The notes beneath the pieces were generated by a model. The model searched no databases and had not been told where the DNA came from. It saw only the letters and a list, made by a program, of their open reading frames with translations. Shown piece after piece: positions 42,991 to 52,000 of a DNA stretch of 64,000 nt. Source of the DNA: Billgrantia azerbaijanica (GTDB lineage Bacteria > Pseudomonadota > Gammaproteobacteria > Pseudomonadales > Halomonadaceae); NCBI GenBank assembly GCA_004551485.1, contig SBLD01000006.1, positions 1 to 64,000 on the forward strand. The letters run 5' to 3'. How positions within the stretch are numbered: the stretch's first letter is position 1; each line of letters begins with the position of its first letter. The position numbers and the translations under genes are program-made.

Positions 42991-43421
42991 ATCAACGCCA
43001 GCAACAGTTTGAGGTGGCTCTCGAGACCTGTGACCGACATGCCGCGCGATTGTCCTGGGCGATGCAGACCCTCGCCAGTCAGTTTCCCTTGACGCCGGAA
43101 GCGCTCGAGCGCTTGTCAGCCATTGATCTGGCGGTAATGGACCAATTCGTCATCCGCTACTCCAAGCTCCAGGATGCCATGGGGGCCAAGTTGCTGCCCT
43201 CCGTCCTTGACCTGACCCAGGAGCAGGGGGAGTTGCGAACGTTTATTGATAAGCTGAATCGGCTCGAGAAGATCGGTGCCCTTGAATCTGCCGAGAAGTG
43301 GCAAGAGCTGCGGGAAATGCGTAACCAGTTCGCGCATGACTACCCGAATGATCCTGAAATACAAGCCAACTTGCTGAACAAGGCTTACCCTGGCTGGGGA
43401 TTTGCTGAGCGCATTGGATAG
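42987..43421 (+). CDS. HEPN toxin (module 3)
   Basis: A 144-residue helical HEPN protein with R-X4-H-X-Y as RNQFAHDYPND (about residues 113-119), the active-site and AMPylation motif. It overlaps the nucleotidyltransferase gene by four bases. Together they form the third HEPN/MNT pair within 10 kb. Sequence differs substantially from the other two HEPN proteins, so these are independent acquisitions, not local duplicates. Confidence 0.82.
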   Translation: MNQRQQQFEVALETCDRHAARLSWAMQTLASQFPLTPEALERLSAIDLAVMDQFVIRYSKLQDAMGAKLLPSVLDLTQEQGELRTFIDKLNRLEKIGALESAEKWQELREMRNQFAHDYPNDPEIQANLLNKAYPGWGFAERIG

Positions 43422-43545
43422 TGTCAAGGCTTTCTGTGAGCCCTACCGTTAAGGCTCCTCGCGCCACTCGTTAGTTTCCAAGGCTTGCTTATTTGCCCCT
43501 GCCGATGGAATTCTGGTAAAAAACAGGCCACGCTGTTGTCATAGA

Positions 43546-43572
43546 GGCGCCAATACGGTATTTATTGGCGCC
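43546..43572 (+). promoter_or_regulatory. Inverted repeat in the mvaT leader, copy 2
   Basis: Same dyad as at 42176-42202, with one change in the base next to the loop (GGCGCCAATAC / TTATTGGCGCC). The outer ten pairs are kept. Confidence 0.45.
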
Positions 43573-43609
43573 GCATCCCATACATTCACACTCAGCAAGG
43601 AAATCGATC

Positions 43610-43987
43610 ATGTCCCTACTCAGCGAGTTCATCCAGAAGGAACAGCAGCTCAAGCGCCTCCAGGAGGAGATGGAGAAGCTCCAGAACGACGACCGTCTCA
43701 AGGCGGAACTGGCGTTCAAGGAGAAGCTCGAGGCGCTGATGCGCGAATACGGCAAGAGCGCCGCCGATGTCATCCAACTGCTCGACCCGCAGGCGGGCGC
43801 CAAGCCCGCGACCAAGGCGCCGACGGGCAGCGGTGGGCGTCGCAAGCGCAAGCTGAAGATCTACAAGAACCCCAATACCGGGGAAGTCGTGGAAACCCGT
43901 GGCGGTAACCAGAAGACCCTCAAGGCGTGGAAGGACGAGTACGGCTCCGAGATCGTCGAGAGCTGGCTGGTGCGTGTCGAGGAGTGA
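43610..43987 (+). CDS. mvaT: MvaT-type H-NS-like nucleoid protein, copy 2
   Basis: A 125-residue paralogue of the protein at 42240. Changes by eye: Glu to Gln near residue 13, three substitutions in the Ala-rich linker (ATKAPTGSGG in place of AAKAPAASGG) and a Glu for Ala at the last residue. The DNA-binding and dimerisation parts are unchanged, so heterodimers are expected. The two genes have the same leader dyad and probably the same regulation. Confidence 0.92.
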   Translation: MSLLSEFIQKEQQLKRLQEEMEKLQNDDRLKAELAFKEKLEALMREYGKSAADVIQLLDPQAGAKPATKAPTGSGGRRKRKLKIYKNPNTGEVVETRGGNQKTLKAWKDEYGSEIVESWLVRVEE

Positions 43988-44024
43988 GTTTTTGCGTGCC
44001 GGGCGACGAGTCCCGGCATGCTTG

Positions 44025-44843
44025 TTACTTTGTCGCCTGGTTGTCTCCCAGCAGCGGCAGTTGTACTTCCAGCCCGCGCGGATGCCAGTGCACCTGCACG
44101 GGATCGCCACTGGCGTAGCGGTGATTGTTGGGCAGCCCTTGGCTGACCAGGTACTCGACGGCCGACGGCACTTCGCTGAATGCCTCAACCACCAGGCACG
44201 CGTGCTGCCGCGCGGGCAGTTTCAGCAGTCGAAAGGTCGGGGGGATGGCGATGCAAGTGGCCGCCTGCGGCGCGACCAATACGCCGAGATCGATCCGCTC
44301 CTGGGTGGTGGGCAGCGGCAGTCCGTGTACCACGGCCACGGCGGGCGCCTTGCGCAGGCGAGTGGGCAGGATATCGTCACCGTGGGTCTGTGTGGCGAGC
44401 TTGGTTAGGTCGCCGATGCGGCGCGGCGTTTGATAGAGGCGTGTCACCAACGCTTGACGGGCCGCATGTTGACGAATGTCGAAAGGTGGTGGGTCGTCAC
44501 CAGAGCGCAGGTCGTACAGTCGCTTTCGCTGCTTCTGCCGGAACTGGCGCGGGCTCTGCGCGAAGTGGCGCTGAAAGGCGCGGCTGAATGCCGAATGGTT
44601 GCGGTAACCGCAGTGCTCGGCAATGGTGGCTATACTGTGGGGGGTGAGAGCGAGCAGTCGTGCGGCCTTTTCCAGCCGCAGGATGTCGCGATAGGTGCTG
44701 GGAGAGAGCCCGAAACACTGCTTGAACCTGCGCCGAACCTGTGAGCTCGAATAGCCGAGGCGGTTGGCCAGATCGTCGATTCCCTGCTGGCTATCCAGGT
44801 GGTCCTGCAGCCAGATTTCCGCTCGCATCATTTCTTTGAACAC
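44025..44843 (-). CDS. AraC-family regulator with C-terminal GyrI-like ligand domain
   Basis: A 272-residue regulator. The N-terminal two helix-turn-helix motifs of AraC are at residues about 10-105 (GIDDLANRLGYSSSQVRRRFKQCFGLSPSTYRD, SIATIAEHCGYRNHSAFSRAFQRHFAQSPRQFR). The rest (PRRIGDLTKLATQTHGDDI to the end) is a GyrI/effector-binding-like domain, as in Rob-type regulators that sense small hydrophobic ligands. The GTG start at 44843 has AGGGG seven bases upstream; ATG 44831 is an alternative without a ribosome binding site. No target is evident; the divergent gene lies 340 bases away. Confidence 0.85.
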   Translation of the reverse strand: MFKEMMRAEIWLQDHLDSQQGIDDLANRLGYSSSQVRRRFKQCFGLSPSTYRDILRLEKAARLLALTPHSIATIAEHCGYRNHSAFSRAFQRHFAQSPRQFRQKQRKRLYDLRSGDDPPPFDIRQHAARQALVTRLYQTPRRIGDLTKLATQTHGDDILPTRLRKAPAVAVVHGLPLPTTQERIDLGVLVAPQAATCIAIPPTFRLLKLPARQHACLVVEAFSEVPSAVEYLVSQGLPNNHRYASGDPVQVHWHPRGLEVQLPLLGDNQATK

Positions 44844-45185
44844 TATCTGGCCCCTGCGTACCTGCTGGCGACAGTTTCAGTCCGCCGCTCTGCCATATCA
44901 GCCGATACCGATCTCGCGGTGTCGGACGGTGATGGTCTCTACTTTGGTTTCCGCATGTCGATTGGCTTTTGTGCCTATCTTTATGCGCTTTGAGCGTCGT
45001 CAAAGGCAAGTTTGGCGAGCCTCGCTGAGCGATTGTGCACACTTTTGGGGCAAGAGTGTTAGGCTGGGCGGGCATGAAAATTGGAATCGGTATTGGAAGG
45101 CCCAATGTTTCGCCGTTAGCGGAATAGACGGTATACTTTTGGCTTGCCACCGTTCGAGTGCCGCCCGGCACTTGGTCACAGATGG
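44844..45185. other. Intergenic region before two unknown genes
   Basis: A 342-base region of lower GC than its neighbours. The only recognised signal is a possible promoter, TATACT at 45132-45137, with TTCGCC 17 bases upstream. No intact gene or repeat was seen. Confidence 0.4.
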
Positions 45186-45482
45186 ATGCAGATGAAACAG
45201 AAACCCAACCGACCCATGGACGAGCGCGAGAAGCTGCGCAAATTTCGTGAACTGGACGATGCCTTCGCCGAGGCGCTGCGCGAACTCGACAATCCCGCAG
45301 CCAGGCGCGACATTCCCACCGGCCCGCCGGTACGTAGCCTGGAAGCGCAGGAGCAGGACGAGACGGCACGCCAAGAGGCCTTCGAGGAGCGCCTGCGGGC
45401 CTTGATGCAGGAATACGCCCAGCCCGACGAGAGCGTGACCCACCTGCTGCGCACCCTGCAGTCGCTCGGCCGCATCGCCTGA
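45186..45482 (+). CDS. Hypothetical protein, highly charged, helical
   Basis: A protein of about 98 residues (start 45186 or 45192, both ATG, weak ribosome binding site). It is rich in Glu, Arg and Ala (DEREKLRKFRELDDAFAEALRELDN, QEAFEERLRALMQEYAQPDE) and should be mostly helical and cytoplasmic. No family is recognised. It lies 7 bases before the membrane protein gene, so the two are likely one operon. A TATACT promoter element is present about 50 bases upstream. Confidence 0.55.
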   Translation: MQMKQKPNRPMDEREKLRKFRELDDAFAEALRELDNPAARRDIPTGPPVRSLEAQEQDETARQEAFEERLRALMQEYAQPDESVTHLLRTLQSLGRIA

Positions 45483-45489
45483 GCGGGGC

Positions 45490-45960
45490 ATGGCCTACTT
45501 CCTGGTGATGGGGGGGCTTGCGCTCTCCGCGTCCTTTGCCTTGGGCTGGGCCCTGTGGCGCAGCCTACGCTGGCTGCTGGGCTGTCTTTCGGGTGACCGC
45601 GGCTCGCGCAAGCCTGCGAAGACGCGCAAGCCCGCCCGGCAAAACAAGCGCCAAGCCGCGAAGCGTTCAACGAAGGCCGACTCTCGCCGCAAGGCTGAAG
45701 CCAAGCCAGCTTCCCGCCCGCGCCGCGAGCCGGGCCGCTTCACCCGTTGGCTGGCCGGCTGGCATGCCGCGCTGCCGCTGGCCCTGGTGGCGAGCCTCGT
45801 TTACCTCGTCGCCCGCTTGGCCGAATACGGCCTGCAGTTCCGTCCTCCTCATGCCGCGCCCGGCGGCTACCATACGATCGTCATCGTGCTGGGCTGGCTG
45901 GCAGCGGGGCTGCTGCTGGCGGGGCTCGTTCAGCGGCTGGCGGCGTGGCGGTGTCGCTGA
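45490..45960 (+). CDS. Hypothetical membrane protein with basic linker
   Basis: A 156-residue protein: an N-terminal hydrophobic segment (YFLVMGGLALSASFALGWAL), a long Lys/Arg/Ala-rich linker (residues about 38-83), then two hydrophobic segments (ALPLALVASLVYLVARLAEY; TIVIVLGWLAAGLLLAGLVQRL). The basic linker should face the cytoplasm and might bind nucleic acid or acidic lipid. No family is recognised. It follows the preceding unknown gene closely and ends 84 bases before the flagellin promoter. Confidence 0.6.
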   Translation: MAYFLVMGGLALSASFALGWALWRSLRWLLGCLSGDRGSRKPAKTRKPARQNKRQAAKRSTKADSRRKAEAKPASRPRREPGRFTRWLAGWHAALPLALVASLVYLVARLAEYGLQFRPPHAAPGGYHTIVIVLGWLAAGLLLAGLVQRLAAWRCR

Positions 45961-46044
45961 TGTCCTGCCCGGGGCGGTGTCTTTACCCGTCGCTGCTCGG
46001 TCGCAAGCACGCATGGGCCGGCAATGCACCGTGCGGATAGCCAA

Positions 46045-46071
46045 CAAAGTTTAATTTGCTGATGCCGATGG
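46045..46071 (+). promoter_or_regulatory. Sigma-28 (FliA) promoter of flagellin 1
   Basis: CAAAGTTT (46045-46052), 11-base spacer, GCCGATGG (46064-46071). It matches the sigma-28 consensus TAAAGTTT-N11-GCCGATAA at 13 of 16 positions with the exact spacer, 38 bases before the TTG start. Confidence 0.75.
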
Positions 46072-46109
46072 CTTACAATCGCCCCGTTCATCGACAGGAG
46101 ATAGGCCGC

Positions 46110-47567
46110 TTGCCATCCATCAATACCAACCTCATGGCCATCAAGGGCCAGGCCCAGCGTCAGAGCACCCAGTCGGATCTTGCTTCGACCATCGAGCGAC
46201 TCTCTTCCGGGTTTCGTATCAACGCCGCGAAAGACGATGCTGCCGGTCAGGCCGTTGCCAATCGCCTGGAAGCCAACCTTCGGGCAGGTGATGCCGTTTC
46301 CCAGGGCGTGAACGACGGTATCAGCCTGGTGCAGACCGCCGAGGGTGGGCTGGACGCCATCAACGATCTGCTGCAGCGCTCCAGGCAGTTGGCCGTGCAG
46401 GCTTCCAGCGAGGCTCTTTCAGACAGTGACCGAGCCAGCATCAACAGCGAATTCAAGCAGCTGCGCGATGAAATCGACCGTATCTCGCGAGCGACAGAAA
46501 TCTTTGGCCAGCACCCACTGGCGCCAAGCAGCGAGGGAAAGACCGTTCCCAAACAGTTGGGTGACACGGCCTCGCTGGGCGATACACTGCCGGTCGATGG
46601 CTCCTGGGGGAGTTATTCTTCCGGCATCGTGTCTACCGCCTTCATCCCCAAAGGGGCTGAGAACGTCACCTTGGAAATTGACTCGCTCGGTCTAGACGAC
46701 GACATCCAGCTATTCGCTCGTGATGGCACGCACTTGGTAGGTACGCCACTGCAGGGCACGGATCCTGACGTTGTATGGGCAAGCAACGCTGTTCATAGCC
46801 CGGCTGACGCCGATAACCTGGTGCTCACCGAAGCTAACGGTTTTCTCCCGGGCGCCAGCTATGATGATGCGCAGCTGCTGGAGGGGGGAGGTAGCTTCGA
46901 CCTCAGTGGCAGCGCGACCGGCTCCTACAACGGCATGACCTTCACCTACAGCGGCGATGGCGACCGCTATGAGAGTGGCGGCGACTACAACGACGGCACC
47001 AATGGTGTCGAGCGGCATGAGCGGCTGAATATCGACGAAGCCAAGGAGGATCTCGTACTGCTGGTGGTGGGGAGCGGTGCCTTCAATGCCAAGGCGACGT
47101 GGGATGCCATGCCGGAGGCCACTGAACAACTGCCACCGCCTCCGCCGCCGCACAGCAAGCCAGTGGAGATCGTTACCAGCGCCAATTACGGCGATGCCAT
47201 GGGCAAGGTGACAATTGAGCCAACGCCAGCCGACAGCGTTTCGCTGAAGATTGACGAGACAGAGCTCGATCCGGCGGAGAGGGCGCGCGAGGCCTTGGGG
47301 GAGCTGCAGGCTGCCCTCAACCAAGTGGATGACTACCGCAGTCAGTATGGTGCCGTGAACAACCGCTTCGCGAGCGTGCTGGAGACCCAGGCACAGCAAG
47401 ACCTCAACACGGCAGAGGCGCGCTCCCGTATCCTGGATGCCGATTACGCCGAGCAGACGGCCCGCCTGGCCAAGGCCCAGGTTGTCATGCAGGCGGGGGA
47501 TGCCGTGCTGGCTCAGGCCAACCAGAACCCACAGACCGTGCTCACCCTGCTGGAGCAGGGTAGTTGA
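46110..47567 (+). CDS. Flagellin with a large inserted central domain
   Basis: A 485-residue flagellin. The N-terminal D0/D1 region starts PSINTNLMAIKGQAQRQSTQ and has TIERLSSGFRINAAKDDAAGQAVANRL; the C-terminal D1/D0 region has YGAVNNRFASVLETQAQQDLNTAEARSRILDADYAEQTARL and ends TVLTLLEQGS. Between about residues 150 and 370 lies an unusual acidic beta-rich segment (GAENVTLEIDSLGLDDDIQLFARDGTHLVGTPL...) followed by a proline run (LPPPPPPHSKP). Its start resembles PPC-type beta-sandwich domains; this is a guess from pattern. The start is TTG at 46110 with GGAGA eight bases upstream and the expected flagellin N-terminus. A sigma-28 promoter precedes it. It is not the main flagellin by architecture. 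Confidence 0.85.
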   Translation: MPSINTNLMAIKGQAQRQSTQSDLASTIERLSSGFRINAAKDDAAGQAVANRLEANLRAGDAVSQGVNDGISLVQTAEGGLDAINDLLQRSRQLAVQASSEALSDSDRASINSEFKQLRDEIDRISRATEIFGQHPLAPSSEGKTVPKQLGDTASLGDTLPVDGSWGSYSSGIVSTAFIPKGAENVTLEIDSLGLDDDIQLFARDGTHLVGTPLQGTDPDVVWASNAVHSPADADNLVLTEANGFLPGASYDDAQLLEGGGSFDLSGSATGSYNGMTFTYSGDGDRYESGGDYNDGTNGVERHERLNIDEAKEDLVLLVVGSGAFNAKATWDAMPEATEQLPPPPPPHSKPVEIVTSANYGDAMGKVTIEPTPADSVSLKIDETELDPAERAREALGELQAALNQVDDYRSQYGAVNNRFASVLETQAQQDLNTAEARSRILDADYAEQTARLAKAQVVMQAGDAVLAQANQNPQTVLTLLEQGS

Positions 47568-47649
47568 TCCTTGGAAGCTGATTCGGCCGGCGTGCCGTGC
47601 CGGCTGTCCCGCCTGTCAACGCCTCAAGAAATTTTTTTCACCCTTACCC

Positions 47650-47676
47650 TAAAGTCTTCCTGCGTACCGCCGTTAA
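47650..47676 (+). promoter_or_regulatory. Sigma-28 (FliA) promoter of fliC
   Basis: TAAAGTCT (47650-47657), 11-base spacer, GCCGTTAA (47669-47676), two mismatches to the sigma-28 consensus. It lies 94 bases before the fliC ATG, giving a leader of about 85 bases. Confidence 0.8.
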
Positions 47677-47770
47677 AGGAGGTAACGGCCAACGGCGCCG
47701 TTGCGGCAGGCCCCACCGTTGCAAGGCTCGGGGCGGCCAATGGAGCCCTCAACGAAGAAGGAATGATCTC

Positions 47771-48955
47771 ATGTCCGTGATCAATACCAACATCACCTCG
47801 ATGATCGGTCAGCAGAACCTGCTGAAGAGCCAAAACGCCCTGTCCACATCCATGGAGCGCCTCTCTTCCGGCCTGCGCATCAACAGCGCCAAGGACGATG
47901 CTGCCGGTCAGGCCATCGCTAACCGCATGAGCGCCCAGATCACCGGTCTAGCTCAGGCCCAGCGCAACGCTAACGACGGTATTTCCGTTGCGCAGACAGC
48001 TGAAGGTGGCTTGAATCAGGTCAACGACAACCTTCAACGCATCCGCGAGCTGAGTGTGCAGGCGTCCAATGACACCAACTCTGCCGACGACCTGAAGTCC
48101 ATTCAGGATGAGATCGATCAGCGCCTTAACGAGATCGACCGCATTTCTGCGGAAACCGACTTCAACGGCGTTAAGGTGCTGTCAGACGATCAAAAACTCC
48201 GGATACAGGTGGGATCCGAGGATAATCAGACTATCGAGATTAGTCTGGAAGAAATTAATGCTAAAACCTTGGGACTGGATAGTTTCTCTGTCTCGGGCCC
48301 TGAGGGCACCCCGGCTGCTGCAACGACCACTAATTTCCAAGATTCCTACGGTGACACTACCTCTATTGTTGATTCAGCTGTAACTGACTTTGATACAGAT
48401 TTGGCTACCAACTTGGGTATTGCTAGTACCAGTGTAACCGTCACTACTGCTGATGCATTGGTCGATAGTGATGGCAACTATTATGCCCAAGTCACTATTA
48501 ACACGACTGATACCGCGGAACTGGCGACTCTGGAAGCTCAGGGGCTGGATGTGGAGAGTGGCGTGACGGCAACCTTCTACGTCGCGCTTGATCCGCAGTC
48601 TGCAGCTACTTCTACCACTACGGCAACCTTTACTGTGGCCACCTCGGCAGCAACTGCTGATGCTCTGGTGACTCAAGGTACCACCGATCCAATGGCTGCT
48701 ATCGATAGCGCACTTAAGCAGGTTGATAGCCTCCGCTCCGACCTTGGTGCGATCCAGAACCGTTTCGACTCCGCCATTACCAACCTGGCCACCAACGAGA
48801 CTAATCTGTCAGCGGCCCGCTCTCGTATTGAGGATGCCGATTATGCGAAGGAGGTAGCTAACATGACCAGAGCGCAGATCCTTCAGCAGGCTGGCACCTC
48901 TGTGCTGGCACAAGCCAATCAGGTTCCGCAGAACGTCCTCTCACTGCTGGGGTAA
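47771..48955 (+). CDS. fliC: Flagellin (main type)
   Basis: A 394-residue flagellin: N-terminus MSVINTNITSMIGQQNLLKSQNALSTSMERLSSGLRINSAKDDAAGQAIANRM, C-terminus SDLGAIQNRFDSAITNLATNETNLSAARSRIEDADYAKEVANMTRAQILQQAGTSVLAQANQVPQNVLSLLG, both fully conserved. The variable centre (about residues 185-305) is Thr/Ser/Ala/Asp-rich (TTTATFTVATSAATADAL), a typical acceptor of O-glycans. Base composition in the centre is more AT-rich than the ends. AAGGA precedes the ATG. A strong terminator follows. The next gene is a glycosyltransferase fusion. Confidence 0.95.
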   Translation: MSVINTNITSMIGQQNLLKSQNALSTSMERLSSGLRINSAKDDAAGQAIANRMSAQITGLAQAQRNANDGISVAQTAEGGLNQVNDNLQRIRELSVQASNDTNSADDLKSIQDEIDQRLNEIDRISAETDFNGVKVLSDDQKLRIQVGSEDNQTIEISLEEINAKTLGLDSFSVSGPEGTPAAATTTNFQDSYGDTTSIVDSAVTDFDTDLATNLGIASTSVTVTTADALVDSDGNYYAQVTINTTDTAELATLEAQGLDVESGVTATFYVALDPQSAATSTTTATFTVATSAATADALVTQGTTDPMAAIDSALKQVDSLRSDLGAIQNRFDSAITNLATNETNLSAARSRIEDADYAKEVANMTRAQILQQAGTSVLAQANQVPQNVLSLLG

Positions 48956-48995
48956 GCTTCAAAGCCCAGAATTGGGAAACATAACCCTTCTATAT

Positions 48996-49021
48996 AAGGC
49001 TGTCTATGGACAGCCTTTTTT
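48996..49021 (+). terminator. Rho-independent terminator of fliC
   Basis: AAGGCTGTC, loop TATG, GACAGCCTT, followed by a run of Ts to 49021. It lies 40 bases after the fliC stop. Confidence 0.88.
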
Positions 49022-49081
49022 GCTACCGTGCCACAAGATTGACGAGTAAGCCCTATTTTTCTCAACAGCTGCAGGTTTGAT

Positions 49082-52000
49082 ATGGGTCGAGCCAATAGAA
49101 AACGAATCGGGCGTAAGGGGTGGGGAAAGCAAACACCTGAGGAAGCTATTCAAAAGGCAAGGGAGGCAGCCAAAAAGTCCCCTCGGGATGTTAATGTCTG
49201 GAAGGTATTGGGTGAGCGATTGTGTAACGCCAATCAATATGAGGAAGCCATTCAGGCGCTTGAGGAAGCTCTTCAATTAGACTCGGAAGATCCACAAGCA
49301 CTTGCCTTGCTGGGACGCGCCGAGCATCGTCTTGGTAATGTTAAACGTGCTATTGAGCTTTTGCACAAGGCTGTTGAGTCACAGGATGATTATGCTTTTG
49401 CACATAATTATTTGGCATACTTGTATCGTTACGAAAGCAATTTTGAAAAATCATTAAAATACAGCAAATTGGCATGTGTTCACGCGCCGGATAATTTCCA
49501 TTATTATATTACACTGGGAAATGCCTATGAGGGTCTGCATGATTTTGATAATGCAAGATCTGCTTATGAGCAATCTCTTTCGATAAATGGTAATAATTTT
49601 TCTGCCTTAAATAATTTAGGCAATATTGAGAAGGCTGTTGGCAATCTCGATGCTGCAATTCGTTATTACGAAAAAGCGCATGAGGTATCTGGCGAATATT
49701 GTTTTGCCTACTCTAACAAAGTAGTTACGCTACACTACCATCCTGATATATCTGCGGAGGCGATTACAAGAGCATGTCGGCAGTGGAATGAGATATTTGC
49801 TCCCAAAGCGATTGTCAAGCGCGCGAAGCCTAAGTTTTCTTCGCCAGATAAAGTTGTTCGTCTAGGCTTGTTTTCAGATGGTTTTCGTCGACACCCTGTT
49901 GGATACATGATTACTCGGGCTGTTAGTCTTCTTTCTAACTCCTCGTTCGAGCTGTTTTTCTATACTTCTAATAATGATGAGGACGGCATTACGGCCATGT
50001 TGAAAGGCGTGGCGAGGAAGTGGAAAGGTGTGCAGCATCTGAGTGATGAAGCCTTCTCTGAACTCATTGTTCATGACCAGATTGATATATTGCTGGATCT
50101 TACTGGGCATAATTCCGGGAATCGAATGCTAGCAATTGCCAAGGAGCCGGCGCCCGTGATTGTTAAATGGGTAGGAGGGCTTATTAACACAACTGGTGTT
50201 GAGGCAATTGACTATTTGATCTCCGATTCAATTGAAACGCCAAGTGGCGTTGATAGTGATTATTCGGAAAAGCTGATTCGCCTGCCTGATGACTATATCT
50301 GCTACTCCCCACCACGGCATGCACCGCCTGTCTCACCGCTTCCGGCAAAAGAAAAAGGATATATCACATTAGGGTGCTTCAATAACCCAAGCAAGATCAA
50401 CGATGTGGTTCTTCGTGAGTGGGCAAAGATTCTCGATGAACTTGATAATTCTCGTATCTACCTCAAGGGAATGCAGTTCAGTGATGTGTCTTTTGCTCAA
50501 CGGGTTAAAGGAAAGCTTGTAGAGTTCGGTGTCGAGGAGTGGCGTGTTACCGTTGAAGGGCCCTCTGGGCATAAGGAGCTTCTTTCTTGTTATAATAAGG
50601 TCGATATCGCATTGGATCCTTGGCCTTACTCGGGTGGATTGACTACCTGCGAGGCACTATTGATGGGAGTCCCGGTGGTAACGCTGCCTGGGCCCACCTT
50701 TGCCGGCCGCCACAGCGCCACCCACTTGGTGAATGCAGGGATGCCGGAACTGGTGGTCAATAGCTGGGAGGAGTACCGGGAGCGCGCAGTGGAATTGGCC
50801 TCCGACTTGGATAGCCTGGCGACGATTCGCCAACATCTGCGTCAAGTGCTGTTGGAATCTCCGGTTTGCGATGCCCCGCGCTTTGCTCGTCACCTCACCA
50901 CCGCGCTGCGCGCAATCTGGCAGCGCTATTGCGAAGGGAAAGCTCCAGCCGCTTTGACGTTCGATAAAGAGGGATGGGCTACATTCGAAGGCGAGAGCGA
51001 GCCGGTAGAGATCATCGAGCCAGAAGCACTGGAAGCGGAAAGCAACCGTTTTCGCTGGAACTTTACGGGCAAGGTGATCGTGATTGACAGCGGCGCCAAG
51101 CTGATGCGCAGCGGTGCCGTGGATGGCCTGGCAAAACTCGGCGCCTTCGGTATCGTGGCTTTCGATCCAGCTAGCCGGATAGCCACTCCCGAGCGCTTTG
51201 CCAATCGTGACGATGTGCAGCTATTCCCCCATGCTAGCCTGGGCAACGGCGAACCAGCCACTCTCTACGCTACCCTCGACCCGGCTGCCAGCGCTACGCT
51301 GGAACCCTTGCCGGCGGAGAGCCTTGAACCCGAGCAGGAAAAAGCAACCCAGGTTTTGACGAAATTGTCTGTCAATACAGTGAGCCTGGATAGTATCGAA
51401 GGCCTGGAAAGCCTCGATTGGCTGATCCTCGACGAACATAATGATGCAATGGCCATTCTTGAAAATGGTGTGCATGCGTTGAAAGACACCTTGCTGCTGC
51501 AGGTGCGTTTGGCGTTTCAGCCCACTCATCACAATCAACCTAGTTTCGCTCAGGTCAGCCACTGGGCCAGCCAACACGGATTCCGTTTCTACCGCTTCAA
51601 CGATGAGTGCCACCGCAGCCTGATGCCGGAAAGCGTGCCAGCTGCGTATCGCCAAGCCACGGAACTGCACAGTGCCGATGCGCTGTACCTGCCGAGCCAT
51701 GAGCGCATGGCGAGCTTGAGTGATAACCAGCGCATGAAGCTGGCATTCCTGCTGGATACGGTGTTTGGTGCCAAGGATGCTGCATATCGACTGTTGGCTG
51801 AGGCTGATGAGGAGAAAGCGGAACAATGCTTGTTTAGCCTTGGCTATTATAAAGAACCTAGAGAAAAAAGTGGCGTGCCAGACGATGAGAAAGGTGTGTC
51901 TGGGATGGCTGTTCCTGATGCGCCTTTTATGACCTCAAGTGAGCGCACACTCTTCAAACGTTCGCTGGAATCTGCTCGAAACTACTTTGAATTTGGTAGT

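Larger units (their letters stand above)
43490..43987 (+). repeat. 498-bp direct duplication, copy 2 (mvaT promoter, leader and gene)
   Basis: Second copy of the duplication described at 42120-42617. The two copies flank HEPN/MNT module 3, so homologous recombination between them would remove exactly one mvaT and the TA pair (1370 bases). Confidence 0.85.

Noticed and set aside
33384-43987. Integrative element or transposon carrying the TA cassettes
   Set aside because: No integrase, transposase, tRNA attachment site or shared terminal repeats bracket the segment; housekeeping genes (coaE, yacG, pil) lie between the cassettes.
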